This document shows positions 50,897 to 59,435 of a DNA stretch of 64,000 bases, in pieces. Position 1 is the first letter of the stretch; each line of letters opens with the position of its first letter. Below the pieces are notes generated by a model. That model worked only from the letters and a program-made list of their open reading frames with translations, was not told the DNA's origin and searched no databases. The DNA is from Saprospira grandis DSM 2844 (GTDB lineage: Bacteria; Bacteroidota; Bacteroidia; Chitinophagales; Saprospiraceae), in contig CAMDAB010000003.1 of NCBI GenBank assembly GCA_945888475.1, positions 1-64,000 on the forward strand, given 5' to 3'. The translations under genes were made by a program, and so were the position numbers.

Positions 50897-52679
50897 TAAT
50901 GCTCAAATGGTATATAAAACTAAAGCCGAATTGTATGCTGTTCAATTCAAAAAAACTGAAAAATTATACAACATAGTAAGTGTTGCTAGACTATTGCTCG
51001 TGTTGCTTTTTTTGGTTTCGCTTTATTTTTTTACGAAGTATCAGGACAATTTATCACTATCCTTAGGCATTGGTTCGGTTCTGGTCTTTGCCGTATTGCT
51101 TTATTTTCACAACAAAATCGGCAATAAAAAAAATCTGTTGAGTGCTTTGTTGAAAGTGAATGAAAATGAAGCTGATTTCCTGGATCGAAAACAAATTCCT
51201 TATGACGATGGCAATGAATTTTCACCTGTTCAGCATCCATATGCTTACGATATCGATATTCTCGGACCAAATTCTCTGTTTCAACACTTAAATCGATGCG
51301 GAACCTATCCGGGAAAAGCTAAACTGGCCGACAGGTTACTATATCCTTTACAAGCGGATGAAATAAATAAACATCAGGAGGCGGTCGCTGAACTTACTCC
51401 AATGTTTGATTTTCGTCAAAAAATGTTGGCTTTGGCAAATATGCAAAAAGACAGCAAAGGACTTTATGAAAAGATTTTGGCATGGACTGCGCTACCAAAT
51501 CCATCATTCCCATTTGTTTTGCGATTACTTTCTTTTGCCCTCCCTTTACTCTTTTGGGGCCTGCTGATATTTTATATTTTTAGTGGAAATAGTTTTATCC
51601 CTAATCTGATTACTTACGTTTTTTTGCTGAATTTGGTGATATTGTATACCCAACTCAAGAAAATCCAGTATCAGATAGTCCAAGCCGATTATGTGCGAAA
51701 GGTATTGAAACAATATGCCTTGGTTTTGGGTGCAATTGAAAATACAGAATTTAAATCTCAAAAGTTACTTGAATTAAAAAACAGCATTCGAAACGAAAAA
51801 ATTAGCTCAAGTACTGAATTGGCCAAGTTAGCGTCGATGTTTGATAGTTTGGAGGCCATACAGAATTTGCTTGGAGCAGTCATTTTTAACGGACTTTTTC
51901 TATACCACCTTCATGTTTTTCATACGCTATTGCAGTGGAAAAAAAATAATTCTGCTGAATTGCCAAAATGGTTGGATGTTATTGCTGAATTTGAAACTTT
52001 GAACAGTTTTGCAAATCTCTCATATAACAATCCCACATTTACTTTTCCGTCAATCAATTCCAATTGGAATTATAGATTTGAATCTCTTGGGCATCCTTTA
52101 CTCGACCCTGCCAAAAGAATTGATAATGATATTGATTTTAGCGAAAAGCCATTCATCGTACTCACCGGATCTAACATGTCCGGAAAAAGTACCTTTCTTA
52201 GAGCAATTGCGGTGAATTTTGTACTTTCCTCCGCGGGCTCTGTCATTTGTTCAAAAAAAGCAACTGTTCATCCGATTTCTCTTTTTGTTTCTATGCGGCT
52301 TTCCGACTCGTTGGCCGATTCGGAATCTTATTTTTATGCCGAAATAAAACGACTACATGAAATAATGCTTCATCTCGATAGTGGGCGGGCCTTTGTTCTG
52401 CTCGATGAAATCCTCCGCGGTACGAATTCCGATGATAAGCGAAATGGCACTATTGGCGTTTTGAAAAAACTGATTGATTTTAATGCTATTGGTGCCATTG
52501 CAACCCATGACCTGGAAGTTTGCAACACAATTACATCATACCCCGATTATTTGAGTAATCAATGTTTCGAAGTGGAAATCAAAAATGAAAACCTCTTTTT
52601 TGATTATAAACTTAAGCAGGGAATTTCGCAAAACAAGAGTGCCAGTTTTCTGATGAAAAAAATGCAGATAATATCATGA
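50886..52679 (+). CDS. Membrane-anchored MutS-like ATPase
   Basis: A 597-residue protein. Two hydrophobic helices at about 32-75 and two more at about 210-250 anchor it in the membrane. The C-terminal third is the MutS ATPase domain: Walker A TGSNMSGKSTFLRAI (K434), SMRLSDSLADSESYFYAE, Walker B FVLLDEILRGTNSDDKR, and IATHDLE. There is no mismatch-recognition domain, so it is unlikely to act in classical repair. The ATG at 50886 overlaps the asparaginase gene; a second ATG at 50907, after that stop, is a less likely but possible start. It overlaps the next gene by the 4 bases ATGA. Such MutS paralogues occur in other Bacteroidota but their role is unknown to me. Confidence 0.88.
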   Translation: MNPNNAQMVYKTKAELYAVQFKKTEKLYNIVSVARLLLVLLFLVSLYFFTKYQDNLSLSLGIGSVLVFAVLLYFHNKIGNKKNLLSALLKVNENEADFLDRKQIPYDDGNEFSPVQHPYAYDIDILGPNSLFQHLNRCGTYPGKAKLADRLLYPLQADEINKHQEAVAELTPMFDFRQKMLALANMQKDSKGLYEKILAWTALPNPSFPFVLRLLSFALPLLFWGLLIFYIFSGNSFIPNLITYVFLLNLVILYTQLKKIQYQIVQADYVRKVLKQYALVLGAIENTEFKSQKLLELKNSIRNEKISSSTELAKLASMFDSLEAIQNLLGAVIFNGLFLYHLHVFHTLLQWKKNNSAELPKWLDVIAEFETLNSFANLSYNNPTFTFPSINSNWNYRFESLGHPLLDPAKRIDNDIDFSEKPFIVLTGSNMSGKSTFLRAIAVNFVLSSAGSVICSKKATVHPISLFVSMRLSDSLADSESYFYAEIKRLHEIMLHLDSGRAFVLLDEILRGTNSDDKRNGTIGVLKKLIDFNAIGAIATHDLEVCNTITSYPDYLSNQCFEVEIKNENLFFDYKLKQGISQNKSASFLMKKMQIIS

Positions 52680-53647
52680 TTAGATTATTTTTAATAATTT
52701 TTATCGGCTTTACTATTTCTCTCCAGGCACAACCGCTATTGCCGGGCTGGTCCGATATGCTGCAGGGTAAGTGGAGAGTTGAAAAAATGAACAATGAAAC
52801 TATTGATAAAAATGTCAATATGTTTTTGGAGTTTAAAAATGATAAAATATTGATGATTAACCCGATATCGACCAAAGAAGCCAATTGGCGGGCTGATGAA
52901 TCGGGGAGAAAAATATTGATAAAAAGTGATATTAACCCTGTAGAAGCTTGGGAGCTTAAGTATGTCGACTCGAGCAGTCTTGTCATTTTCGATACTTTGG
53001 GAGCAAGTATCTTGTACCTTAGCAAATACAACCTTCCCGACAATTTTACTCCTGTTCAGGTTTCGAAAAGTCAGATTTGCGGCAGCTGGCTTTTGGTAAA
53101 TATTGATGGTCAGCCAATTCCGAATAATGTAAATCTCGAGTTACAAATCAGCTCGCTCGATAAATTAAAAATAAAAGTCGGATCCGAAACAAAGCGCTAT
53201 AATTGGACATTTAACAAAGCCGGTAATGGAATAAAATTTCAGCAGGACAGTTCCTCTGCTAAGGTCTGGGTTTTTACAGCTGTCGAAAACGAGCGTATGA
53301 GTTTTTTGGACAATGGGCGACAGATGAATTTTACAAGATATAATGCTCCTTTAAGCAAAACTCAGGAAAAGCTCATTGCCGCTAAATGGAAAATTGCAGA
53401 GGTAGAAGGGGCGCCAATGCCCAACAGTGAAATAGTCAGTCGCTACATGGAAATGAACTCCGACGGCAAAATGTACTTTTACTCCAATGATAAAAAAGAA
53501 GGAGAGGGTAGCTGGGGCATGAATAGTTCAAAAACCGGTTTTTTTGTAATTAGCGGCGGTGGAACCGAACAATGGCTTGTTTATCAACTCGATGAAAAAG
53601 AAATGCTGCTCGAAATGGATGGGCTGAAAATGTTGTTGCAGCGGTAG
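52676..53647 (+). CDS. Secreted protein with three lipocalin-like repeats
   Basis: A 323-residue protein with a signal peptide (MIRLFLIIFIGFTISLQAQ). The mature part has three repeats of about 95-100 residues, each opening with a similar block: LQGKWRVEKMNNE, ICGSWLLVNIDGQPIPN and IAAKWKIAEVEGAPMPN. The pattern (W at the start, then LELxxDxKxxF) resembles lipocalin-like beta barrels of Bacteroidota. Its start overlaps the MutS-like gene by ATGA, so the two are translationally coupled. Function unknown. Confidence 0.75.
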   Translation: MIRLFLIIFIGFTISLQAQPLLPGWSDMLQGKWRVEKMNNETIDKNVNMFLEFKNDKILMINPISTKEANWRADESGRKILIKSDINPVEAWELKYVDSSSLVIFDTLGASILYLSKYNLPDNFTPVQVSKSQICGSWLLVNIDGQPIPNNVNLELQISSLDKLKIKVGSETKRYNWTFNKAGNGIKFQQDSSSAKVWVFTAVENERMSFLDNGRQMNFTRYNAPLSKTQEKLIAAKWKIAEVEGAPMPNSEIVSRYMEMNSDGKMYFYSNDKKEGEGSWGMNSSKTGFFVISGGGTEQWLVYQLDEKEMLLEMDGLKMLLQR

Positions 53648-53694
53648 GGAGTGGTAATCTCATAAGTGCTCTTTTTTTTTATTTTTTTTACACT

Positions 53695-53922
53695 GGGCCT
53701 ATCGACATTTTAGCCATAAGCAAAAATGCTAGTAGTGGAACTTAAAAAAGCTAGGGCTAATGATAATGTTGTTGGTCAAATTCAACTTTAAATGTATTTT
53801 GTGAAAGAAGAGTTGGCAGATCACAATCAGAAGGTGAAAGCAGTAATTTTGCTTTAGACGATGATATTCGTATTAGAATGGCAATATCGGAGACAAATAA
53901 TATTGAGTTTTATCGTTTTTAG
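53695..53922 (+). pseudogene. Remnant of a NucS/DUF91-like nuclease gene
   Basis: Three reading frames carry pieces of one domain. In the first, 53695-53745 reads GPIDILAISKNASSGT. In the second, 53729 onward reads LVVELKKARANDNVVGQIQL, then a TAA, then MYFVKEELADHNQKVKAVIL. In the third, near the end, it reads FALDDDIRIRMAISETNNIEFYRF and a stop. Together they follow the NucS/DUF91 PD-(D/E)XK pattern: IDILAID.N, then LVVIELKKGRASDKVVGQILRYM in order, with the catalytic Asp and ExK present. Frameshifts, a nonsense codon in place of a Tyr or Arg codon, and a missing 5' part show it is dead. It lies 50 bases before the AAA ATPase gene. Confidence 0.7.
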
Positions 53923-53972
53923 GTAGTTTTATATTGTTCAAGAGTCAGTAATTTGATGTATTAAAAAAAATC

Positions 53973-55430
53973 ATGCAATTAGAATCTAATATAGTAAAAA
54001 ATGCAAAGGTAAGCCCGTCACTCCTGGGGCATCGGCTTACTGATCCAATACGTGGTATAGCGTATCCTCATCGCAATGAATATGATTACCTTACGGGCTA
54101 TATCAAAAATTTTTGTAGTAGTGGTACTGAGCCTAGAATGATTGCGCTTGCTGGCCTAAGAGGAGTTGGAAAAACAACATTGATGTGGCAGCTGGCCAAA
54201 TACACTTATCAGAATCTGAGTAAAAATATCTTTCATTTCAATGTAAATATTCTTTCCAGCAATGGTATTTCATTATTTGAGTTGATGGAGACATTTCAGA
54301 CTGAGGTATTGAATTGTCGGTTTAATGAATACAGTGAACCTATTTTTTTGCTGTTCGATGAGGTGCACGATGATGAAAATTGGCAAAAAACGCTTAAGAT
54401 CATTTATGATGAATGCCGTACTGCTTTTGTTATTGCCACCGGTAGTTCAGCCCTTTTAATAAACCAATCTGCTGATTTAGCATCAAGAATGAAAATCAAC
54501 AGAATTTATCCATTTAACTTTACTGAATATGTAAAAGCAAAAACTGTTTTTGAAAATCAAAAATTATGTGCCCCTGAAAATCTGTCTGCAAATCTTATTG
54601 AATCGCTTTTTTATAGCGAAGATTATAATCAACTGAAAGCTAATTTCATAAAATTTAATTTAGAACAGAAAATTCTGAATTACCAGAATCAGCTTAAATC
54701 AATTTTTATTAAAAATATAACCGAAATAATAAGGGAGTATGTCATCTACCGCAATATTCCAAGATATTCACTTTACTTTAAAACGAGCGACATTGATCAA
54801 AGTGTATTAGAGTTGGTTAAACGTATTATTTACGAGGATGTTGTAAAGGTTAATCCCAAATATACCGGGCTTCAATTTGAAAAACTTATGTACAGATTGT
54901 CTGCATCCGATGAGATTAATTTGGATAAGCTGTCTCAGGCACTTGGCTTGAAAAAAGAAGATATTGAGTATGCCTTAGATGCCTTTGATAAAGCAGAGCT
55001 ATTGAATATAATTAATCCAAATTCCAACAGCATCGATGCACTTCTGACAAAAAACAAAAAAGCTTTTTTTATGTCGCCATCTGTACGTATAGCCTTATTA
55101 TCAGCTATTTATGGAGATAATATACCAGACAGCGCAAGAAGTAAAATCTGGGAGGATATTGTTATGATGTATCTGAGTCGAATCGTTTCAAAATCTATGA
55201 TCAGTTTTAGTGCTGACAAATCAAGTGTAAACCCTGATTTTATAATTGAAACAAGGGATTGTCCAATTGTAGTGGAAGTAGGGACGAAAAAAACGACTAC
55301 AAAGCAATTGAGCAAATATAGACAGAAAACACGATACGGTATTCTTATAAATGCTGGCGCTACAGAGATTGAGTTCAACGACAAAAACCAAACACTTATC
55401 CTGCCTATGTCTTGGTTTTTGATGATTTAA
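53973..55430 (+). CDS. AAA ATPase with C-terminal nuclease-like domain (DUF4143-type)
   Basis: A 485-residue protein. Walker A is GLRGVGKTTLM (K67), Walker B is IFLLFDEVHDD (D129, E130), sensor region VIATGSSALL (about 151-160), and a winged-helix-like middle (about 300-345). The C-terminal part resembles the DUF4143 domain of the ATPase family in archaeal and bacterial type II toxin-like AAA proteins, with NPDFIIETRD and IVVEVGTKKT (about 420-445) as a plausible PD-(D/E)XK core in which Gly stands where the second acidic or Lys is usual (EVG). It sits next to a decayed nuclease gene and a convergent hypothetical gene 24 bases away. Function is unknown; a defence or mobile-element origin is possible. 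Confidence 0.82.
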   Translation: MQLESNIVKNAKVSPSLLGHRLTDPIRGIAYPHRNEYDYLTGYIKNFCSSGTEPRMIALAGLRGVGKTTLMWQLAKYTYQNLSKNIFHFNVNILSSNGISLFELMETFQTEVLNCRFNEYSEPIFLLFDEVHDDENWQKTLKIIYDECRTAFVIATGSSALLINQSADLASRMKINRIYPFNFTEYVKAKTVFENQKLCAPENLSANLIESLFYSEDYNQLKANFIKFNLEQKILNYQNQLKSIFIKNITEIIREYVIYRNIPRYSLYFKTSDIDQSVLELVKRIIYEDVVKVNPKYTGLQFEKLMYRLSASDEINLDKLSQALGLKKEDIEYALDAFDKAELLNIINPNSNSIDALLTKNKKAFFMSPSVRIALLSAIYGDNIPDSARSKIWEDIVMMYLSRIVSKSMISFSADKSSVNPDFIIETRDCPIVVEVGTKKTTTKQLSKYRQKTRYGILINAGATEIEFNDKNQTLILPMSWFLMI

Positions 55431-55454
55431 AATTATATGATGCTTTAAACTCAA

Positions 55455-55898
55455 TTAAACCTTCCCAAACATTAGCTGCAACTCCCTCCAGAGAAAGCCT
55501 TTTTTATTTTTATCAGCCAATATTTGCTCAAGGCTGTCAGAAAACAGTAATTTCATTCCATTCCAATCGAGCAATTGATATTTGACTAATTTTAGGTGTA
55601 GTCCAAGTTGTGCTGGTTCAATACCAAAAAATATTACTTTTTCCTGTTTTTTACTCCGGATGATTTCGGACCAAGCAATTTGAGTATCTGGATTTATGTC
55701 ATATAATGCGCAATCACTCTCCAAATCGGTATTAACGGCAGCCAAGATCTTTTTGAGAAAATCGGAAATTTCTGAATTATTGAAATTTTGGCAAATAATG
55801 AGAATACCCTTGCTGTTGTTGCCTGTTGAGTTTATTTGAGATGAAATATCCTTGCAGCTGTAGATTGTAGCATTGAAAAAATTAAGTTTCAGTGACAT
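55455..55898 (-). CDS. Hypothetical cytoplasmic protein (possibly DNA polymerase III psi-like)
   Basis: A 147-residue protein with no signal peptide. The pattern VIFFGIEPAQLGLHLKLVKY...LLFSDSLEQILADKNKKGFLWRELQLMF (about 90-145) recurs in Bacteroidota proteins of unknown role that I have seen compared to polymerase III psi subunits, but I cannot confirm this. It converges on the AAA ATPase gene with a 24-base gap and no terminator. Confidence 0.55.
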   Translation of the reverse strand: MSLKLNFFNATIYSCKDISSQINSTGNNSKGILIICQNFNNSEISDFLKKILAAVNTDLESDCALYDINPDTQIAWSEIIRSKKQEKVIFFGIEPAQLGLHLKLVKYQLLDWNGMKLLFSDSLEQILADKNKKGFLWRELQLMFGKV

Positions 55899-56191
55899 AA
55901 GATATAAGTTTCAAAATTTGTAGAATATAGCGTTTTTACTGCTATTTATTTGAATTTCAGTATGATAAATGCAAAAGCCTATGTGTCGAAATAAAATTTT
56001 ATGATATAATTAACAATTAAGCTAATATTCTAATTTTGTGTGCTTGATTTGAAAATAACAAAATATTTCTTATTTTTACAACCAAAATAATGCTTTTTGG
56101 GTTCATACCCTTGAAAGATTTCATTGTATTTCGATTAATAGCTTTGGGGTTAATTATTTGCGGTTTTTAATCCTGTAAATGTAGGGCTTTT
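55899..56191. other. Spacer upstream of ilvE
   Basis: An AT-rich spacer between the diverging hypothetical and ilvE genes. The only visible element is a GGGTTCATACCC hairpin (about 56099-56110). No open frame of merit was found. Confidence 0.35.
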
Positions 56192-56199
56192 TACTTTTG
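56192..56199 (+). promoter_or_regulatory. Candidate -7 element for ilvE (TACTTTTG)
   Basis: TACTTTTG (TAnnTTTG) lies 40 bases before the ilvE ATG. No good -33 TTTG is present. Confidence 0.4.
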
Positions 56200-56238
56200 T
56201 ATTCAATGAGATGTTCGTTAACGTCCTAATTTTTTTCT

Positions 56239-57330
56239 ATGAAGTATCCAATCAGTGTTGAACTGACTCAAAAATCGAGCATTGGAGAAGTTGATTTCAA
56301 CAACCTTGTTTTTGGGCGAAATATTTCCGACCATATGTTTGTTGCCGACTTTACTGACGGCGAATGGACAGATTGTCGGATCGTTCCTTACGGACCCATG
56401 CCAATGAGCCCTGCAATTATGGCCCTCCATTATGGACAAGCTATTTTCGAAGGAATGAAAGCAAATAAGCACCATGAGACCGGTGAGCCTTTGCTATTCC
56501 GTCCGGAAATGCACCTCGACAGAATTAACCGTTCTGCATTGCGTATGGCCATGCAGCCAATTCCTGCTGAGATTTTCATGAATGCGCTGTCAAGCTTGCT
56601 CGATATAGACAGAGACTGGATTCCTCAATCGGAAGGAAGCGCGCTTTATTTGCGTCCGCATATGTTTGCTTTCGATTCAACCCTTGGTGTCAAATCAAGC
56701 GACACTTACCGTTTTGTTATTATGACCAGTCCTGTAGGTCCATATTATCCAAAACCAATCCGACTGTTGGTTGCCGATAAATATGTAAGAGCGTTTCCAG
56801 GTGGCGTAGGTTTTGCCAAAGCAGCCGGAAACTACGGAGCAACACTTGCTCCTGCCCAACAGGCCAAAAACAAAGGTTTCGATCAGATTCTTTGGCTCGA
56901 TGGATTGGAATTTAAATATCTGCAGGAATGTGGAACCATGAACATCATGTGTGTTATTGACGACACGGTAGTTACACCCAACCTTACAGATACAATCTTA
57001 GCTGGTATTACGCGCGATAGCCTCATTCACCTCATGCGTGACCAGGGTATAAAAGTCGAAGAAAGACCAATCAGTATTCAAGAGGTTATCGAAGCTAATA
57101 AATCGGGTGAACTGAAGGAAATGTTTGGAACCGGCACAGCTGCCGTGCTCTCAAATGTTTCAGAAATCAGCTATAAAGATGAAATTTATACACTACCTCC
57201 AGTTGAAGGAAGAAAAATTGGTCCTTTTATCAAAAAAGTACTCGAAGATTATAAAAAATCTCTCCAGCCCGATAAGTTTAATTGGTTGGTTCCTGTTAAG
57301 AATTTAATTTCAACTGAAACTAATAAATAA
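56239..57330 (+). CDS. ilvE: Branched-chain amino acid aminotransferase
   Basis: A 363-residue fold-type IV PLP enzyme. The catalytic Lys is in FAKAAGNYGATL (K194); HYGQAIFEGMKA (64-75) and LEFKYLQECGTMNIMCVI (the family has EVGTMNIFF at this site) are also present. GTGTAAVLSNVSEI binds the cofactor phosphate. It interconverts leucine, isoleucine and valine with their 2-oxo acids. Length is typical of the long (eukaryote-like) class. It has its own promoter and terminator. Confidence 0.95.
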   Translation: MKYPISVELTQKSSIGEVDFNNLVFGRNISDHMFVADFTDGEWTDCRIVPYGPMPMSPAIMALHYGQAIFEGMKANKHHETGEPLLFRPEMHLDRINRSALRMAMQPIPAEIFMNALSSLLDIDRDWIPQSEGSALYLRPHMFAFDSTLGVKSSDTYRFVIMTSPVGPYYPKPIRLLVADKYVRAFPGGVGFAKAAGNYGATLAPAQQAKNKGFDQILWLDGLEFKYLQECGTMNIMCVIDDTVVTPNLTDTILAGITRDSLIHLMRDQGIKVEERPISIQEVIEANKSGELKEMFGTGTAAVLSNVSEISYKDEIYTLPPVEGRKIGPFIKKVLEDYKKSLQPDKFNWLVPVKNLISTETNK

Positions 57331-57337
57331 ATACTTC

Positions 57338-57372
57338 AAAATCCGAATCATGCTTATGTTTCGGATTTTTTT
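57338..57372 (+). terminator. Intrinsic terminator of ilvE
   Basis: AAATCCGAA and TTCGGATTT form a 9-bp perfect stem around a 12-base loop, followed by a run of T. It begins 8 bases after the ilvE stop. Confidence 0.85.
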
Positions 57373-57424
57373 ATGAATTATCTGAAAAATTTCTTAACTT
57401 TAGCTTCTAATCAAGAATAAATAA

Positions 57425-58336
57425 ATGTGGGACTTGTTTAAACCAATTCTAGTCGATTTCAAAAATCCGGTTTTATTTGCCATTCCTTTTTTTCTGTTGC
57501 TGATTTTTCTTGAAGTCTACTTAAATTACAGAGAAAGAAAAAATAACTATTTGCTAAAAGATTCTTTGGCAAGTATCAGCATGGGGTTGGGATCTATTGT
57601 ATCTGATATAATATCCAAGTCCTTGGCATTTATTGCCTTTGTTTGGCTTTTTGAGAATTTTGGCATTTTCAAAGAACAGCTTTCCTGGACCATTTTGGGC
57701 TGGGTACTTTTGTTTTTTCTGGATGATTTTACCTTTTATTGGCATCATAGGCTTTCGCACGAGGTGAGAATACTTTGGGCGGCTCATGTAAATCATCACT
57801 CATCAGAACAATATAACCTGAGTACAGCATTGAGACAAAGCTGGACCGAAATTTTTTACAAGTATATCTTTTTCCTTTGGTTGCCTTTTTTGGGTTTTCA
57901 CCCCTTGATGGTGTTAACACAAATCAGTATCAATCTGATTTTTCAGTTTTGGGTTCACACCAAATTTATCAAAAAATTACCGCCTTTTATTGAGTTTATT
58001 TTTAACACTCCCTCTCATCACAGAGTACATCATGCTTCAAACCCACGTTATCTGGATAGAAATCATGCAGGAACCCTCATTATCTGGGATCGTATTTTTG
58101 GTACATTCTCTGCGGAAAAAGATGAAGAGCCTGTAGTTTACGGCATTACAACCAATATCGACACCTATAACCCCTTGAAAATTGCATCGCACGAATTTAC
58201 TTCAATGTGGAAAGACATCAGAGAAGCGCCAAAATTCAGCGATAGATTAAAGTATATTTTTTATGCTCCCGGCTGGAGTCACAATGGCAAATCTTTAACT
58301 GCCAGACAAATGCGGGCAGCATTGAAACAAAAATGA
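57425..58336 (+). CDS. Fatty acid hydroxylase / sterol desaturase family protein
   Basis: A 303-residue membrane enzyme with a di-iron centre. Histidine boxes: HHRLSH (107-112), HVNHH (121-125) and HHRVHH (198-203). Hydrophobic helices are at about 14-32, 60-80, 85-105 and 145-175. Members hydroxylate or desaturate fatty acids, sterols or carotenoids. It starts a tight unit with a lipoprotein adaptor gene 4 bases downstream and two further ABC-transporter genes, so it may modify a lipid that the transporter exports. Confidence 0.9.
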   Translation: MWDLFKPILVDFKNPVLFAIPFFLLLIFLEVYLNYRERKNNYLLKDSLASISMGLGSIVSDIISKSLAFIAFVWLFENFGIFKEQLSWTILGWVLLFFLDDFTFYWHHRLSHEVRILWAAHVNHHSSEQYNLSTALRQSWTEIFYKYIFFLWLPFLGFHPLMVLTQISINLIFQFWVHTKFIKKLPPFIEFIFNTPSHHRVHHASNPRYLDRNHAGTLIIWDRIFGTFSAEKDEEPVVYGITTNIDTYNPLKIASHEFTSMWKDIREAPKFSDRLKYIFYAPGWSHNGKSLTARQMRAALKQK

Positions 58337-58340
58337 AAAA

Positions 58341-59435
58341 ATGGTGTCATGTAGCTTTAAGTGGCTTGTTCTTTTATTGGTTTTTATTGGCTTTTACTCC
58401 TGTAAACAGGATGAACAAGCTATTTTACCGAAAAAGTCTACAATAACTGAATCGGTGTATGCCTCGGGGCATATCAAGGCAAAAAATCAATACAATGTTT
58501 TTACATCAGTAAATGGTACTGTTGCTGAGTTGCTTGTATCGGAAGGCGACAGCGTTTTTCCGGGTACTCCGTTGTTTAAAATTCATAATGCGACTTCCGA
58601 TATAAATAGGCAACAGGCGCTGCTCAACAGGGAACTGAATGATATAAAAGCAGCTGAGAACAGATTGAGAGATCTGGAATTGACAGCAGAGGCAGCTGAG
58701 CTAAAAATGATGAATGATTCACTTTTGTTTGAGCGTCAATCGTCACTTTGGTCAAAACAAATAGGCTCGAAAGTTGAACTCGAACAAAAAAAACTGGCCT
58801 TCGAAAATTCAAAGAAAAACTACCAGGGTTCAAAACTGAAGCTTTTGGAATTGAGAAGGCAGTTGGATATCATTTACCGCCAGTCTGATGCTAATGTCAG
58901 GTTATCAGAAATCCAGGCTTCCGAATTTATCGTAAAAAGCCAAGTAAAAGGGCGTATATATTCCATTGCCGTACAACAAGGCGAGTATGCCTCAGTTCAA
59001 CAGCCGCTGGCAGTGATTGGAGCTTCAGATGAGTTTATACTCGAAATGAAAATCGATGAAAATGATATTGCTGTTCTAAAAACAGGTCAAAAAGTTTTTG
59101 TGCGTATGGACAGTTACAAGGGTAAAACTTATGAAGCTATGCTCAGCAGAGTCTTACCCCTAATGAATGAAAAAAGCAAGTCATTTACAGCCGAAGCGGT
59201 TTTTGTCAATTTCCCTGAAGTACTTTATCCGAATCTTACTTTTGAAGCTAATATTCTTATTAGGACCAAAGAAAATGTGCTTACAGTACCTCGTAACTAT
59301 CTTTCTGAAGACTCCAATTTATACCTTAAAAATGGGGAAATTATAAAAGTGTCAACGGGTCTCAAAGATTATCAAAAGGTTGAAATCACAAGCGGACTTA
59401 ATGGTAACGAGGAACTAATTTTACCCCAAAAATGA
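58341..59435 (+). CDS. Membrane-fusion (adaptor) lipoprotein of an ABC exporter
   Basis: A 364-residue HlyD/MacA-like adaptor. The signal ends at a lipobox (GFYSC, Cys21). Two biotinyl-lipoyl half-motifs (NGTVAELLVSEGDSVFPGTPLFKI and VKGRIYSIAVQQGEYASVQQPLAVI) flank a long coiled coil (about 85-185), followed by a beta-barrel domain. It should bridge the inner-membrane permease to an outer-membrane channel. No TolC-like gene is adjacent. Its end overlaps the permease gene by ATGA. Confidence 0.9.
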   Translation: MVSCSFKWLVLLLVFIGFYSCKQDEQAILPKKSTITESVYASGHIKAKNQYNVFTSVNGTVAELLVSEGDSVFPGTPLFKIHNATSDINRQQALLNRELNDIKAAENRLRDLELTAEAAELKMMNDSLLFERQSSLWSKQIGSKVELEQKKLAFENSKKNYQGSKLKLLELRRQLDIIYRQSDANVRLSEIQASEFIVKSQVKGRIYSIAVQQGEYASVQQPLAVIGASDEFILEMKIDENDIAVLKTGQKVFVRMDSYKGKTYEAMLSRVLPLMNEKSKSFTAEAVFVNFPEVLYPNLTFEANILIRTKENVLTVPRNYLSEDSNLYLKNGEIIKVSTGLKDYQKVEITSGLNGNEELILPQK

